Positions 1-6,921 of a stretch of 24,179 bases of DNA are shown piece after piece. Under the pieces are notes generated by a model, which saw only the letters and a list, made by a program, of their open reading frames with translations, did not search any database and was not told the origin of the DNA. The position numbers and the translations under genes were made by a program. Position 1 is the stretch's first letter, and each line of letters begins with the position of its first letter. This DNA is from JBBDYH01 sp040901795 (GTDB lineage: Bacteria; Planctomycetota; Planctomycetia; Pirellulales; JALHPA01): positions 1 to 24,179 of the forward strand of contig JBBDYH010000082.1 in NCBI GenBank assembly GCA_040901795.1. The letters run 5' to 3'.

Positions 1-21
1 GCGATCACATAGACATAGCAT

Positions 22-46
22 CTGACAAGCGGCGGCCGCTTGTCAG
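22..46. repeat. Intergenic palindrome, 11-bp arms, CGG loop
   Basis: A perfect inverted repeat has arm CTGACAAGCGG (22-32), loop CGG and its exact complement at 36-46. It lies just past the 3' end of the ExeA-like gene and could act as a terminator stem, although no T-run follows. The loop and its flanks (CGG-CGG-CCG) match the reverse complement of the palindrome inside sir at 4635-4661, so the two probably belong to one family. It is followed at 51-80 by a run of CTCTGAAC/GAACCCTAG-type words that also occurs near 14473. Confidence 0.75.
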
Positions 47-76
47 TGCCACCCTCTGAACTCTGAACCCCGAACC

Positions 77-886
77 CTAGACCGCCACTTCTACGGCGGC
101 CAATTCGTGAAACGCCGACTCGACCGTTTCGGCGTCGATTTGGGCGGCTCGCTGTCCGGCGCCGGCTAACAGCGACAGATTGGCGAGCTGGCAAATGCGT
201 CGCGGGATGCCGTCGCAGAGCTCGTGCAGGTGAATCATGGCGTCGTCGGTAAACGCCGGCTCGCGGCGACCGGCCTGTCGCAAGGCGGCGAGGATGTATC
301 CGACCGTGTCGGCCTGGTCCCAGGGTTCCAGATCGATCCGCAGGTCCACCAGATCGACCAGCCGGTTTCCCAGTCGCCGTACATTGCCCGTCGTGGCGGT
401 GGCCACAATTGTCAGCCGTGCGTCGGCCGAGTGATCGGAATCGGCCAGGCGAGCGATCGCATCGGCAACCGGTGGCTCGGCCTCATCGGCGTCGTCCAGC
501 AAGATGACGGTATCGAGCTGTTGCAAGCGGTTCACCGTCAGCCGCTCCGAGACGTTCCGCCACAGGCCAAACTCGCTGTCGCTGCGGGCGGGATTGCCGC
601 CCAGTTCGGCGGCCAGGAGCCAGAGAAGCTCATGCACGTCGGCGCTGAGCAAGCCAATGTTCGCCACCTGCCGGCCCCGCCGACGGAGTTGCCGTGCAAG
701 GACCTCGATCAGCATCGATTTCCCGCCGCCGGCCGGTCCAAAGCAGAGCCCGACGCGGCGACGCTCCTCGACCAGAAAGTGCAATCGCGCCAAGGCTTCT
801 TCGGCGTTGGGCGTCTGATAAAACGAACGGGGATCGAGGCTGGTCCGAAACGGGGCCTCGCGCAGCCCCCAGTGCTCGCGATACAT
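77..886 (-). CDS. ExeA/GspA-like AAA ATPase
   Basis: The 269-residue protein is a P-loop ATPase of the ExeA/GspA/MshM group. Visible are the N-terminal block typical of the family (YREHWGLREAPF), a Walker A motif GPAGGGKS at residues 50-57, and a Walker B motif VILLDDAD near 127-133, followed by the AAA lid helices. Family members energise assembly of type II secretion or pilus machinery, or appear as uncharacterised ATPases; no C-terminal peptidoglycan-binding or membrane segment is seen here, so the protein is probably cytoplasmic and its partner is unknown. ATG start at 886, with only a weak AAGG upstream. No secretion genes lie in this window, and the left neighbour is out of view. The family call is firm; the process is inferred. 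Confidence 0.85.
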   Translation of the reverse strand: MYREHWGLREAPFRTSLDPRSFYQTPNAEEALARLHFLVEERRRVGLCFGPAGGGKSMLIEVLARQLRRRGRQVANIGLLSADVHELLWLLAAELGGNPARSDSEFGLWRNVSERLTVNRLQQLDTVILLDDADEAEPPVADAIARLADSDHSADARLTIVATATTGNVRRLGNRLVDLVDLRIDLEPWDQADTVGYILAALRQAGRREPAFTDDAMIHLHELCDGIPRRICQLANLSLLAGAGQRAAQIDAETVESAFHELAAVEVAV

Positions 887-997
887 GATGGGTACCTTCG
901 GTTACAGCCATCCCTTGCTGTAAGAAAACGCACGGCGGATCGCCGTATCCATCGGTTATCGGCTAAAGTGGAGCGATAACTTGAAGCCGATGTAGCA

Positions 998-1093
998 GGC
1001 ACACTCCGTGTGCCGTACCGTAGCCCTCTCGCTCCGCGAGAGGAACCATCACGCGGAGCGTGATGACTACACAGCCGCACACGGAGTGTGCGG
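998..1093. repeat. Cluster of four GGA/TCC-loop palindromes
   Basis: Four perfect hairpins stand head to tail between the divergent ExeA-like gene and rsmE: 998-1014 (arm GGCACAC, loop TCC), 1025-1043 (arm CCTCTCGC, loop TCC), 1047-1065 (arm CATCACGC, loop GGA) and 1075-1093 (arm CCGCACAC, loop GGA). The arm sequences are unrelated or only partly related, but the loop is always GGA on one strand closed by a C-G pair. The last ends 11 bp before the rsmE start codon, so it lies in the rsmE leader or promoter. Related palindromes occur at 1624-1672, 5905, 11123-11306, 15314 and 21806-21850. Confidence 0.85.
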
Positions 1094-1104
1094 TCTACGA
1101 TGCC

Positions 1105-1854
1105 ATGCCCGATCGCTACTTTGTCGAAACGCCGATTACCGGCCGCCAGGCGCGCTTGGAAGGCGCTGAGGCGCATCACTTGGCAAATGTGATGCGCGCC
1201 AAGCCGGGCCAGCAGGTGACGCTGTTCGACGGCAGCGGGGCCGAGTTTGACGCGCGCATTGAAAGTGTGGGCCGGTCAACCGTAGACCTGGCCATCGTGG
1301 ACCGCAGCGAGGTCGATCGCGAGTTGGCGCGGCGGATCACGCTCGCCGTGGCGCTGCCCAAAGGAGACCGCCAACGGTGGCTCGTCGAGAAAACGACCGA
1401 GTTGGGGGTTGCACGGTTGGTTCCGCTGATTACGTCGCGGAGTGTGGCGCAGCCGGTCGAGACTGCGCTGGCGCGCTCACGCCGGGCAGTGGTCGAAGCG
1501 TCGAAGCAATGCGGCCGCAATCGGTTGATGGAGATTTCGCAGGCTGTAGCGTTTGCAGAATTCGTTCGATGGGAGGCAGACGGTGCTGAGCGGTGGATCG
1601 CTCAGCCGAGCGATTCGAAGTCACGAGGCGGAGCCTCGCCGACAGCCCGTTCCCAGGCGGAGCCTGGGAACGAGAGACGCGCACTAATAGTCGCCGTTGG
1701 CCCTGAAGGGGGATTTACGGACGACGAAGTTCGCGCGGCAATCGACGCCGGTTTTTCGCAGCTCGATCTTGGCCCACGCATCCTCCGCGTCGAAACGGCG
1801 GCGATCGCCGTGGCCGCGTGGGCGGTGTTGTCTGGCGGAGAGGACCTGGCGTGA
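1105..1854 (+). CDS. rsmE: 16S rRNA m3U1498 methyltransferase RsmE
   Basis: This SPOUT-class enzyme transfers a methyl group from S-adenosylmethionine to N3 of U1498 in 16S rRNA. The protein has 249 residues. It carries the N-terminal PUA-like part (AEAHHLANVMR near 21-31), VEKTTELGV at 94-102, and the C-terminal knot motifs GPEGGFTDDE at 199-208 and LGPRILRVETA at 222-232. I place the start at 1105 (MPDRYFVE), not at the in-frame ATG at 1060, because the extra 15 codons would run through the palindrome at 1075-1093 and are not part of the family. An oddity is a run at residues 170-192 just before the conserved ALIVAVGPEGG strand, encoded by two palindromes (1624-1638 and 1648-1672), which looks like an in-frame insertion in a loop. 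It overlaps the next gene by 4 bp and is probably co-transcribed with it. Confidence 0.92.
   Translation: MPDRYFVETPITGRQARLEGAEAHHLANVMRAKPGQQVTLFDGSGAEFDARIESVGRSTVDLAIVDRSEVDRELARRITLAVALPKGDRQRWLVEKTTELGVARLVPLITSRSVAQPVETALARSRRAVVEASKQCGRNRLMEISQAVAFAEFVRWEADGAERWIAQPSDSKSRGGASPTARSQAEPGNERRALIVAVGPEGGFTDDEVRAAIDAGFSQLDLGPRILRVETAAIAVAAWAVLSGGEDLA
1624..1672. repeat. Two palindromes inside rsmE coding sequence
   Basis: The first hairpin has 6-bp arms (CGAGGC, 1624-1629 and 1633-1638). The second has perfect 11-bp arms (CGTTCCCAGGC, 1648-1658, pairing with 1662-1672). Both loops are GGA and share the core GGCGGAGCC. They are read through in frame and encode the Ser/Arg/Gly/Pro-rich stretch at RsmE residues 170-192. 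Loop and arm architecture match the intergenic palindromes at 998-1093. Confidence 0.85.
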
Positions 1855-2675
1855 TTACCAGCGTACAAAACCCACGCGTCAAGGCGGCCACACAACTCCG
1901 CGACGCGCGGCAGCGACAGAAGCAAGGCCGCATCATCATCGATGGCGCGCGGGAGCTCATGCGCGCGCTGCAAGCCGGCGTCGAGGTGGTGGAAGTTTTC
2001 TTGTGCGAAGAGCTTTGTCGGTCGGACGATTGCCGGAAGTTGGTCGAAACACTGGCAGAGCCAGCGGCACCCGAAATTATCTATGTGTCAACCAAGGTCT
2101 TTGAGAAACTTGCGTTTGGCGCGCGTGCCGAAGGCATGGTCGGCATCGCGCGCACGCCCGCCAGGTCGCTGGCCGATTTAATGCTGCCGAAAAATTCCCT
2201 GGTCGCCGTGCTGGAAGGCGTCGAAAAGCCCGGCAACGTGGGCGCGGTCCTGCGCAGTGCCGACGCTGCGGGCGTGTCGGCATTGATCGTGGCCGATGGC
2301 GGGACGGACCTCTACAACCCCAACGCCATTCGCGCAAGCCTGGGCACGATCTTCACCGTGCCGGTGTGCGCTGCGTCATCCGTTGACACTCTTGTCTGGC
2401 TACACGCGCATCATCTTGCCGTCTATGCGGCATGGGTGGACGCCGAGATTGAGTACACGGATGCCGACTTTAAGCGACCATTTGCAATCGTGCTGGGAAG
2501 CGAAGCGAAAGGGTTGAGCGATCGTTGGCGACGTGGGATGCCGGTTACTGGCTCTGCCAGTCCAATCACCGCGATCAAACTACCCATGCTCGGCGTCGCC
2601 GACAGCCTGAACGTCTCCACCGCAGCGGCGGTGTTGTTTTACGAAGCATTGCGGCAGCGATCCAATAGGGCCTGA
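1851..2675 (+). CDS. TrmH/SpoU-family RNA 2'-O-methyltransferase
   Basis: This 274-residue SAM-dependent RNA ribose methyltransferase is of the RlmB/TrmH type. An N-terminal substrate-binding domain (about 1-110) precedes the SpoU knot, with motif 1 GNVGAVLRSA at 128-137, motif 2 LGSEAKGLS at 215-223 and motif 3 DSLNVSTAAAVL at 251-262. I choose the GTG at 1851 because the protein then begins at ITSVQNPRVK, the usual family start, and GGAGAGGA lies just upstream; its GTGA overlaps the rsmE stop by 4 bp. Two copies of one short palindrome sit in the reading frame, near residues 68-72 and 233-237, the second beside unusually long spacing before motif 3. The exact rRNA or tRNA target cannot be told from sequence. 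Confidence 0.9.
   Translation: MITSVQNPRVKAATQLRDARQRQKQGRIIIDGARELMRALQAGVEVVEVFLCEELCRSDDCRKLVETLAEPAAPEIIYVSTKVFEKLAFGARAEGMVGIARTPARSLADLMLPKNSLVAVLEGVEKPGNVGAVLRSADAAGVSALIVADGGTDLYNPNAIRASLGTIFTVPVCAASSVDTLVWLHAHHLAVYAAWVDAEIEYTDADFKRPFAIVLGSEAKGLSDRWRRGMPVTGSASPITAIKLPMLGVADSLNVSTAAAVLFYEALRQRSNRA
2051..2065. repeat. Short coding palindrome, copy 1 (AGA loop)
   Basis: CTGGC (2052-2056), loop AGA, GCCAG (2060-2064), preceded by A and followed by C. It lies in frame in the TrmH-family gene. The same 15-mer, differing by one base, occurs in opposite orientation at 2547-2561 in the same gene. Five-base-pair arms alone would not be significant; the paired copies are what make it notable. 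Confidence 0.5.
2547..2561. repeat. Short coding palindrome, copy 2 (TCT loop)
   Basis: Perfect arms ACTGGC (2547-2552) and GCCAGT (2556-2561) surround TCT, which is AGA on the other strand. It encodes part of an apparent extra loop (residues about 230-240) between SpoU motifs 2 and 3. It is the reverse-complement partner of 2051-2065. Confidence 0.55.
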
Positions 2676-2687
2676 GTCGCCATGCCG

Positions 2688-2741
2688 GGTCGCCGCGGCG
2701 ACCTAAACATTCCCCATTCCCCATTCACACATTCCCCATTT
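2688..2741. repeat. Palindrome plus ATTCCCC run between converging genes
   Basis: GGTCGCCGCGGCGACC (2688-2703) is a perfect 16-bp palindrome that could serve as a stem for termination in both directions, because the TrmH-family gene and folD converge here. It is followed at 2708-2741 by four loosely repeated ATTCCCC words ending 5 bp before the folD stop codon. No T-run follows, so the terminator role is only a possibility. Confidence 0.55.
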
Positions 2742-2745
2742 GCTA

Positions 2746-3621
<876 letters not shown>

Positions 3622-3628
3622 GCGGAGT

Positions 3629-3799
3629 AGGCGGTAGGCGGAAGGCGGAAGGCGGCGGCCAACGAGCAACGATTCGCCTTTATACCACGAGACCAGAAGG
3701 AACACAGACGAACACGGACAGAACACACACTGCCGCAGATCACTTCAAATTGCCCTTATTTTTGTTCATCTGTGCTCATCTATGGCCGTCTGTATTCTG
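3629..3799. repeat. Short-period repeats in the folD-sir intergenic region
   Basis: The 341 bp between folD and sir begin with GGCGGAAGGCGG-type repeats (about 3629-3658) in the folD leader. Next comes an ACACAGACGAACACGGACAG-like run (about 3696-3730) and, in inverted orientation, a TGTTCATCTGTGCTCATC-like run (about 3769-3799). The words AACACAGACGAACA and TGTTCATCTGTGCT pair in inverse orientation with about 11 of 14 matches. No gene was found. Similar degenerate runs flank other genes here (2708, 18031, 18172, 19061). Confidence 0.6.
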
Positions 3800-3817
3800 C
3801 TCTTTCGGGCTATTCTC

Positions 3818-3845
3818 TTGACTTGGCGTCAAGAATGCCGATAAT
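3818..3845 (+). promoter_or_regulatory. Candidate sigma-70 promoter for sir
   Basis: TTGACT (3818-3823) and GATAAT (3840-3845) are 5/6 matches to the -35 and -10 consensus with a 16-bp spacer, 118 bp before the sir ATG. CTTGAC/GTCAAG (3817-3822/3828-3833) forms a small dyad over the -35 box. The start of transcription has not been shown. Confidence 0.45.
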
Positions 3846-3873
3846 GGTAATAATCAAAGTGAACATTATCGGC
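3837..3873. promoter_or_regulatory. 10-bp inverted repeat over the sir -10 box
   Basis: GCCGATAATG (3837-3846) and its exact complement CATTATCGGC (3864-3873) are separated by 17 bp. The left arm contains the candidate -10 box. GAAT before the left arm and ATTC after the right arm extend the pairing past a 4-nt bulge. It could be an operator for a sulfur-responsive repressor or a leader hairpin; the sequence does not decide. Confidence 0.5.
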
Positions 3874-3962
3874 TGCCATTCTGTCGGCCTCGCGGAAACC
3901 CTACAATCAACGAACTTACCGATCCGGCCGAGATCCGGCTCTCTGCACGCGCAAGCACAACG

Positions 3963-5894
3963 ATGCCCGACGAAACGACCATCACCCCCGATACACTGAC
4001 CACGCCTCCCAAGCCGGCAGCCGCGGAGAAAAAGAGCCCGGTCGAGGTCTTCAAGCTGCAAAGCCATTACCTGGGCGGGCAGATCGCCGAGGAGCTCCGC
4101 GACGGCAACGACTTCTTCGGCAAGGGGAGCATTCAGCTTCTCAAGCACCACGGCACATACCAGCAAGACAACCGCGAGCTGCGTACGGCGCGCGAAGGGC
4201 AAAAGAGCCTCAAGCAGTTCTCGTTCATGGTTCGCTCGCGAGTGCCGGGGGGCAAGCTAACCGCCGAGCAATTGCTGGGCGAGATCGATTTGGGCGAGGA
4301 GCTGGGCAATAGCACGCTGCGGATCACTAGCCGGCAGGGGTTGCAGCTTCACAGCATTCCCAAGAAGCACCTGAAGGAGTGCATCCGCCGGATCAACGAG
4401 ATCAAGCTCGGTACGATCGCGGCGTGCGGCGACGTGAGCCGCAATGTGATGTGCTGCCCCGTGCCGCACTACGACGATCCGATTCATGCCGAGCTGCAAC
4501 AGCTTGCGGACGAGCTCGCGGCGCACTTCAAACCGCGCACGCAGGCGTACTACGAAATCTGGCTCCGCGACGACGCGACGGGGGAAGAGACGCTGGTGGG
4601 ACAGGACGGCAAAGAGGTGAGCCCTGAACCGAGTGGCACTGCTCGGCCGCCGAGCAGTGCCGCGCCAAGCGGCGCTCAAGGCAACGGCCACGCGGCCGCG
4701 GCAACTTGGACCCTCCCCGCCGGCCCCCACGCCGTCGATCCCGTTGAGCCGATCTACGGCCCGTTGTATCTGCCGCGAAAGTTTAAGATCGCCGTCGGCC
4801 TGTCTGACGACAATTGCGTCGATCTCTACGCGAACGATATCGGCCTGATGGCGATCGTGGAAGCGGGCAAGATCATTGGTTACAACGTGCTAGTCGGCGG
4901 CAGCATGGGTTGCACGCCAGCCAACAAGAACACGTTTCCAGCCATCGCCAAGCGGATGTGCTTCATCCGGCCGGAACAGGCGATCGACGTCTGCACGGCG
5001 ATCGTCAAGGTGCAGCGCGACTACGGAAACCGCGCCGACCGCAAGCTGGCGCGGATGAAGTACCTGATCGCCAACTGGGGGCTGGAGCGATTCAAGGCCA
5101 AGGTCGAGGAGTATTACGGCGAGCCATTGGCTGAGTGCGATCCTACTGACGTGACCGGCTTCGACGACCACCTGGGCTGGCACGAGCAAGGCGATGGGCG
5201 GTACTACTACGGGCTGAACGTCGAGAACGGCCGGATCGAGGACAACGAGCACTTCCAGCTCAAAGCCGCGATTCGGGAGATCTGCCATACGCTCCATCCC
5301 GGCATCCGCCTTACCGCACACCAAAGCCTGCTCTTCACCGACCTGCCGACCGATGCGCTCGCGCAGCTCGAAGAGATCCTCCATCGGCATCACGTCAAGT
5401 TATCGCACGAGATCAGCGAGGTCCGCCGTTGGTCGATGGCCTGCGTCGCCTGGCCCACCTGCGGGTTGGCGATCACCGAGGCAGAGCGTGCTCTGCCCGG
5501 CATCATCGATCAGCTCGAGCCGGAATTGGCGAAGCTCGGGTTATCAAGCGAGCGGTTCACGCTGCGGATGACCGGCTGCCCCAACGGCTGCGCGCGTCCG
5601 TACAACTGCGACATCGGCCTGGTCGGCAAAGCCGCCGACCGCTACACGCTGTTCGTCGGCGGCCGGTTGCTGGGCGATCGCATGAACTTCATTTACAAAG
5701 ACCTGGTTCCCGGCGAAGAAGTGGTGCCGAGTCTCGTGCCGCTGTTTCTCTACTTCAAGACGGCACGCCTTCCCGACGAAACGTTCGGCGACTTCTGCCA
5801 GCGGAAAGGGGCGGATGACCTTCGCGCGTGGGCGGAGCGGTATGCAGCGCAAGCCAGCGCCGAGGTATCGGGCGTCCAAGCCGTGACGGCGTAG
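3963..5894 (+). CDS. sir: Ferredoxin-type assimilatory sulfite reductase
   Basis: This siroheme/[4Fe-4S] enzyme reduces sulfite to sulfide by six electrons for cysteine synthesis. Of 643 residues, the cluster and siroheme ligands are Cys494, Cys500, Cys539 and Cys543 (AWPTCGLAITEAE and TGCPNGCARP). Likely substrate-binding residues are Arg91, Arg124, Arg160 and the Lys pair at 273/275 in LPRKFKIAV. CPNGCARP and TCGLAITEAE fit sulfite rather than nitrite reductases. Two ferredoxin-like half-domains (about 30-160 and 385-490) each precede a catalytic domain. Residues about 219-257, between EIWLRDD and VEPIYGPLYL, form an extra Ala/Pro/Ser-rich loop containing a coding palindrome at 4635-4661. 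No flavoprotein (CysJ) gene is nearby, so ferredoxin is the likely donor. An internal segment of a homologue recurs at 7684-7785. Confidence 0.92.
   Translation: MPDETTITPDTLTTPPKPAAAEKKSPVEVFKLQSHYLGGQIAEELRDGNDFFGKGSIQLLKHHGTYQQDNRELRTAREGQKSLKQFSFMVRSRVPGGKLTAEQLLGEIDLGEELGNSTLRITSRQGLQLHSIPKKHLKECIRRINEIKLGTIAACGDVSRNVMCCPVPHYDDPIHAELQQLADELAAHFKPRTQAYYEIWLRDDATGEETLVGQDGKEVSPEPSGTARPPSSAAPSGAQGNGHAAAATWTLPAGPHAVDPVEPIYGPLYLPRKFKIAVGLSDDNCVDLYANDIGLMAIVEAGKIIGYNVLVGGSMGCTPANKNTFPAIAKRMCFIRPEQAIDVCTAIVKVQRDYGNRADRKLARMKYLIANWGLERFKAKVEEYYGEPLAECDPTDVTGFDDHLGWHEQGDGRYYYGLNVENGRIEDNEHFQLKAAIREICHTLHPGIRLTAHQSLLFTDLPTDALAQLEEILHRHHVKLSHEISEVRRWSMACVAWPTCGLAITEAERALPGIIDQLEPELAKLGLSSERFTLRMTGCPNGCARPYNCDIGLVGKAADRYTLFVGGRLLGDRMNFIYKDLVPGEEVVPSLVPLFLYFKTARLPDETFGDFCQRKGADDLRAWAERYAAQASAEVSGVQAVTA
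4635..4661. repeat. Perfect 12-bp-arm palindrome inside sir
   Basis: Arm GGCACTGCTCGG (4635-4646), loop CCG, and its exact complement at 4650-4661. It is read in frame as part of the extra Pro/Ser/Ala-rich loop at Sir residues about 225-233. Its loop and neighbouring bases match the intergenic palindrome at 22-46 read on the other strand. A further GC-rich dyad (GCCGC/GCGGC) follows directly near 4660-4674. Confidence 0.85.
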
Positions 5895-5904
5895 CGATGT
5901 ACCA

Positions 5905-5921
5905 GGCACTCTCCGTGTGCC
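5905..5921. repeat. Imperfect TCC-loop palindrome downstream of sir
   Basis: GGCACTC, TCC, GTGTGCC: a copy of the element at 998-1014 with a single mismatch in the stem. It lies 11 bp past the sir stop codon. Confidence 0.6.
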
Positions 5922-5972
5922 GTCGCGAAGTCGCATAGCGACGAAGCATGGCCGTTTCGCATCGTGGCGGTC

Positions 5973-5978
5973 TATAAT
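5973..5978 (+). promoter_or_regulatory. -10 box for mntA-hepT, probably leaderless
   Basis: A perfect TATAAT sits 8 bp before the mntA ATG, which would put the transcription start at or within one or two bases of the start codon. No convincing -35 box is visible 16-18 bp upstream and no Shine-Dalgarno site precedes the ATG, which fits a leaderless message. Confidence 0.4.
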
Positions 5979-5985
5979 TGGGTTG

Positions 5986-6315
5986 ATGAGCATTATCACG
6001 CCGAAATCTACGCCGCGGCTTAAGTTGCCTTACGAGGGGATTGCCCAGTTTTGCCGTCGCTGGGGCATTGCGCGGTTGGAACTATTTGGTTCGGCGTTGC
6101 GCGACGACTTTGGGCCGGAAAGCGACATGGACTTTTTGTATGTGCTTGCGCCGGGCGTGCAAATCGGCTGGGAGTTTTCGACGCTCTGTGACGAACTGGA
6201 AGCGATCGTCGGGCGACCCATCGATATGGTGAGCCGAACTGCGGTCGAGCGCAGCGTCAATCCCCGCCGCAAGAACGAGATTCTGGGTTCGGCCCAGGTG
6301 ATCTATGCGGAATGA
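5986..6315 (+). CDS. mntA: MntA-like nucleotidyltransferase antitoxin
   Basis: This 109-residue minimal nucleotidyltransferase has the motif GSx10DxD: Gly35-Ser36 in LELFGSALRD, Asp47 and Asp49 in ESDMDF, and a third acidic residue Asp80 in GRPIDMV. In characterised MntA/HepT pairs this protein transfers AMP to a tyrosine of the HepT toxin and silences it. The next gene overlaps by 11 bp and encodes the expected HepT partner. I place the start at the ATG at 5986, right after a TATAAT; an upstream in-frame start would run through the repeat DNA after sir. The active-site triad looks intact. Whether it works as an antitoxin here is inferred from the pairing. Confidence 0.88.
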   Translation: MSIITPKSTPRLKLPYEGIAQFCRRWGIARLELFGSALRDDFGPESDMDFLYVLAPGVQIGWEFSTLCDELEAIVGRPIDMVSRTAVERSVNPRRKNEILGSAQVIYAE

Positions 6316-6646
6316 TCCGGACCGCCTGACGGATATCGCTGAGTCTTCACGCTCGATTGCGAGATTTGTCGCCGGTTTGGACGACGTCTCGTTCGCGGAA
6401 AACGATCTCGTTCGTTCGGCCGTCTTTGCCAAACTGATTATCATCGGCGAGGCCGCGCGCAACCTCTCAGCGGCGTTTCGGGATGCCAATCCCCAGATCC
6501 CTTGGGCGCAAATCGTAGGCACGCGAAACCGAATTGCACACGGCTACGACCACGTGGACTGGCAAATCGTCTGGCACATCTCGACAAGCGACGTGCCACA
6601 ATTGTTAAAGGAAATCGAGGCACTCGCTCAGAGATCGAGTGATTGA
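6305..6646 (+). CDS. hepT: HepT-like (DUF86) ribonuclease toxin
   Basis: This 113-residue all-helical HEPN-superfamily protein carries the R-x4-H-x-Y motif: Arg74, His79 and Tyr81 in RNRIAHGYDH. In studied members Arg and His form the RNA-cleaving site and the Tyr is adenylylated by the partner MntA. The coding sequence overlaps the end of mntA by 11 bp, so the two should be translationally coupled. Length and motif are complete, so I see no sign of decay. The pair lies in the accessory stretch between sir and yjbQ and may stabilise it. Confidence 0.88.
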   Translation: MRNDPDRLTDIAESSRSIARFVAGLDDVSFAENDLVRSAVFAKLIIIGEAARNLSAAFRDANPQIPWAQIVGTRNRIAHGYDHVDWQIVWHISTSDVPQLLKEIEALAQRSSD

Positions 6647-6669
6647 ATGGGCTGGAGCACGGCCGAGGC

Positions 6670-6762
6670 ATGCGAGGAGTGATTAAGTTGGTCTACTACT
6701 GTGATTCATGCGGCCACAGCCGACAGGAAAAGTCCGAAACGAAAAGCACTCCGGTTCCATAG
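6670..6762 (+). other. Possible 30-codon CxxC mini-ORF
   Basis: ATG at 6670 (or GTG at 6679) opens a short frame ending with TAG at 6762. It contains YYCDSCGH, the first half of a zinc-ribbon knuckle, and then a polar tail. With one CxxC it could only bind zinc as a dimer, or it may be the remains of a longer zinc-ribbon protein. I recognise nothing else in 6647-6921; a longer + frame at 6701-6910 has no recognisable features. Confidence 0.2.
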
Positions 6763-6921
6763 CTCCCGCTCGCTACGTGCTCCGTTCTGGCCTCGTGAAA
6801 ACGGCGTGGCGGCATTTCAGCGCTTGCTTACGGAACGAATCAGCATCTCGACGAATTGTGTAGCCTGGCATAGTTATGCGCTGTATCGCTTAACGGAAAG
6901 CTTCGCATAGGCCGTAGTCCA

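Noticed and set aside
1060..1104. Longer RsmE starting at 1060
   Set aside because: The extra codons read through the palindrome at 1075-1093 and do not resemble RsmE N-termini; family similarity starts at 1105.
3622..3726. N-terminal extension of FolD
   Set aside because: It is translated low-complexity repeat DNA; FolD proteins start at the MPAQILDG equivalent.
3963..5894. Assimilatory nitrite reductase instead of sulfite reductase
   Set aside because: The cluster motifs AWPTCGLAITEAE and CPNGCARP follow the sulfite reductase form, not the nitrite reductase form with a Cys-Pro-Asn-Ser motif.
6701..6910. 69-codon + strand frame
   Set aside because: No recognisable motif, composition unlike neighbouring genes, and no ribosome site or promoter.
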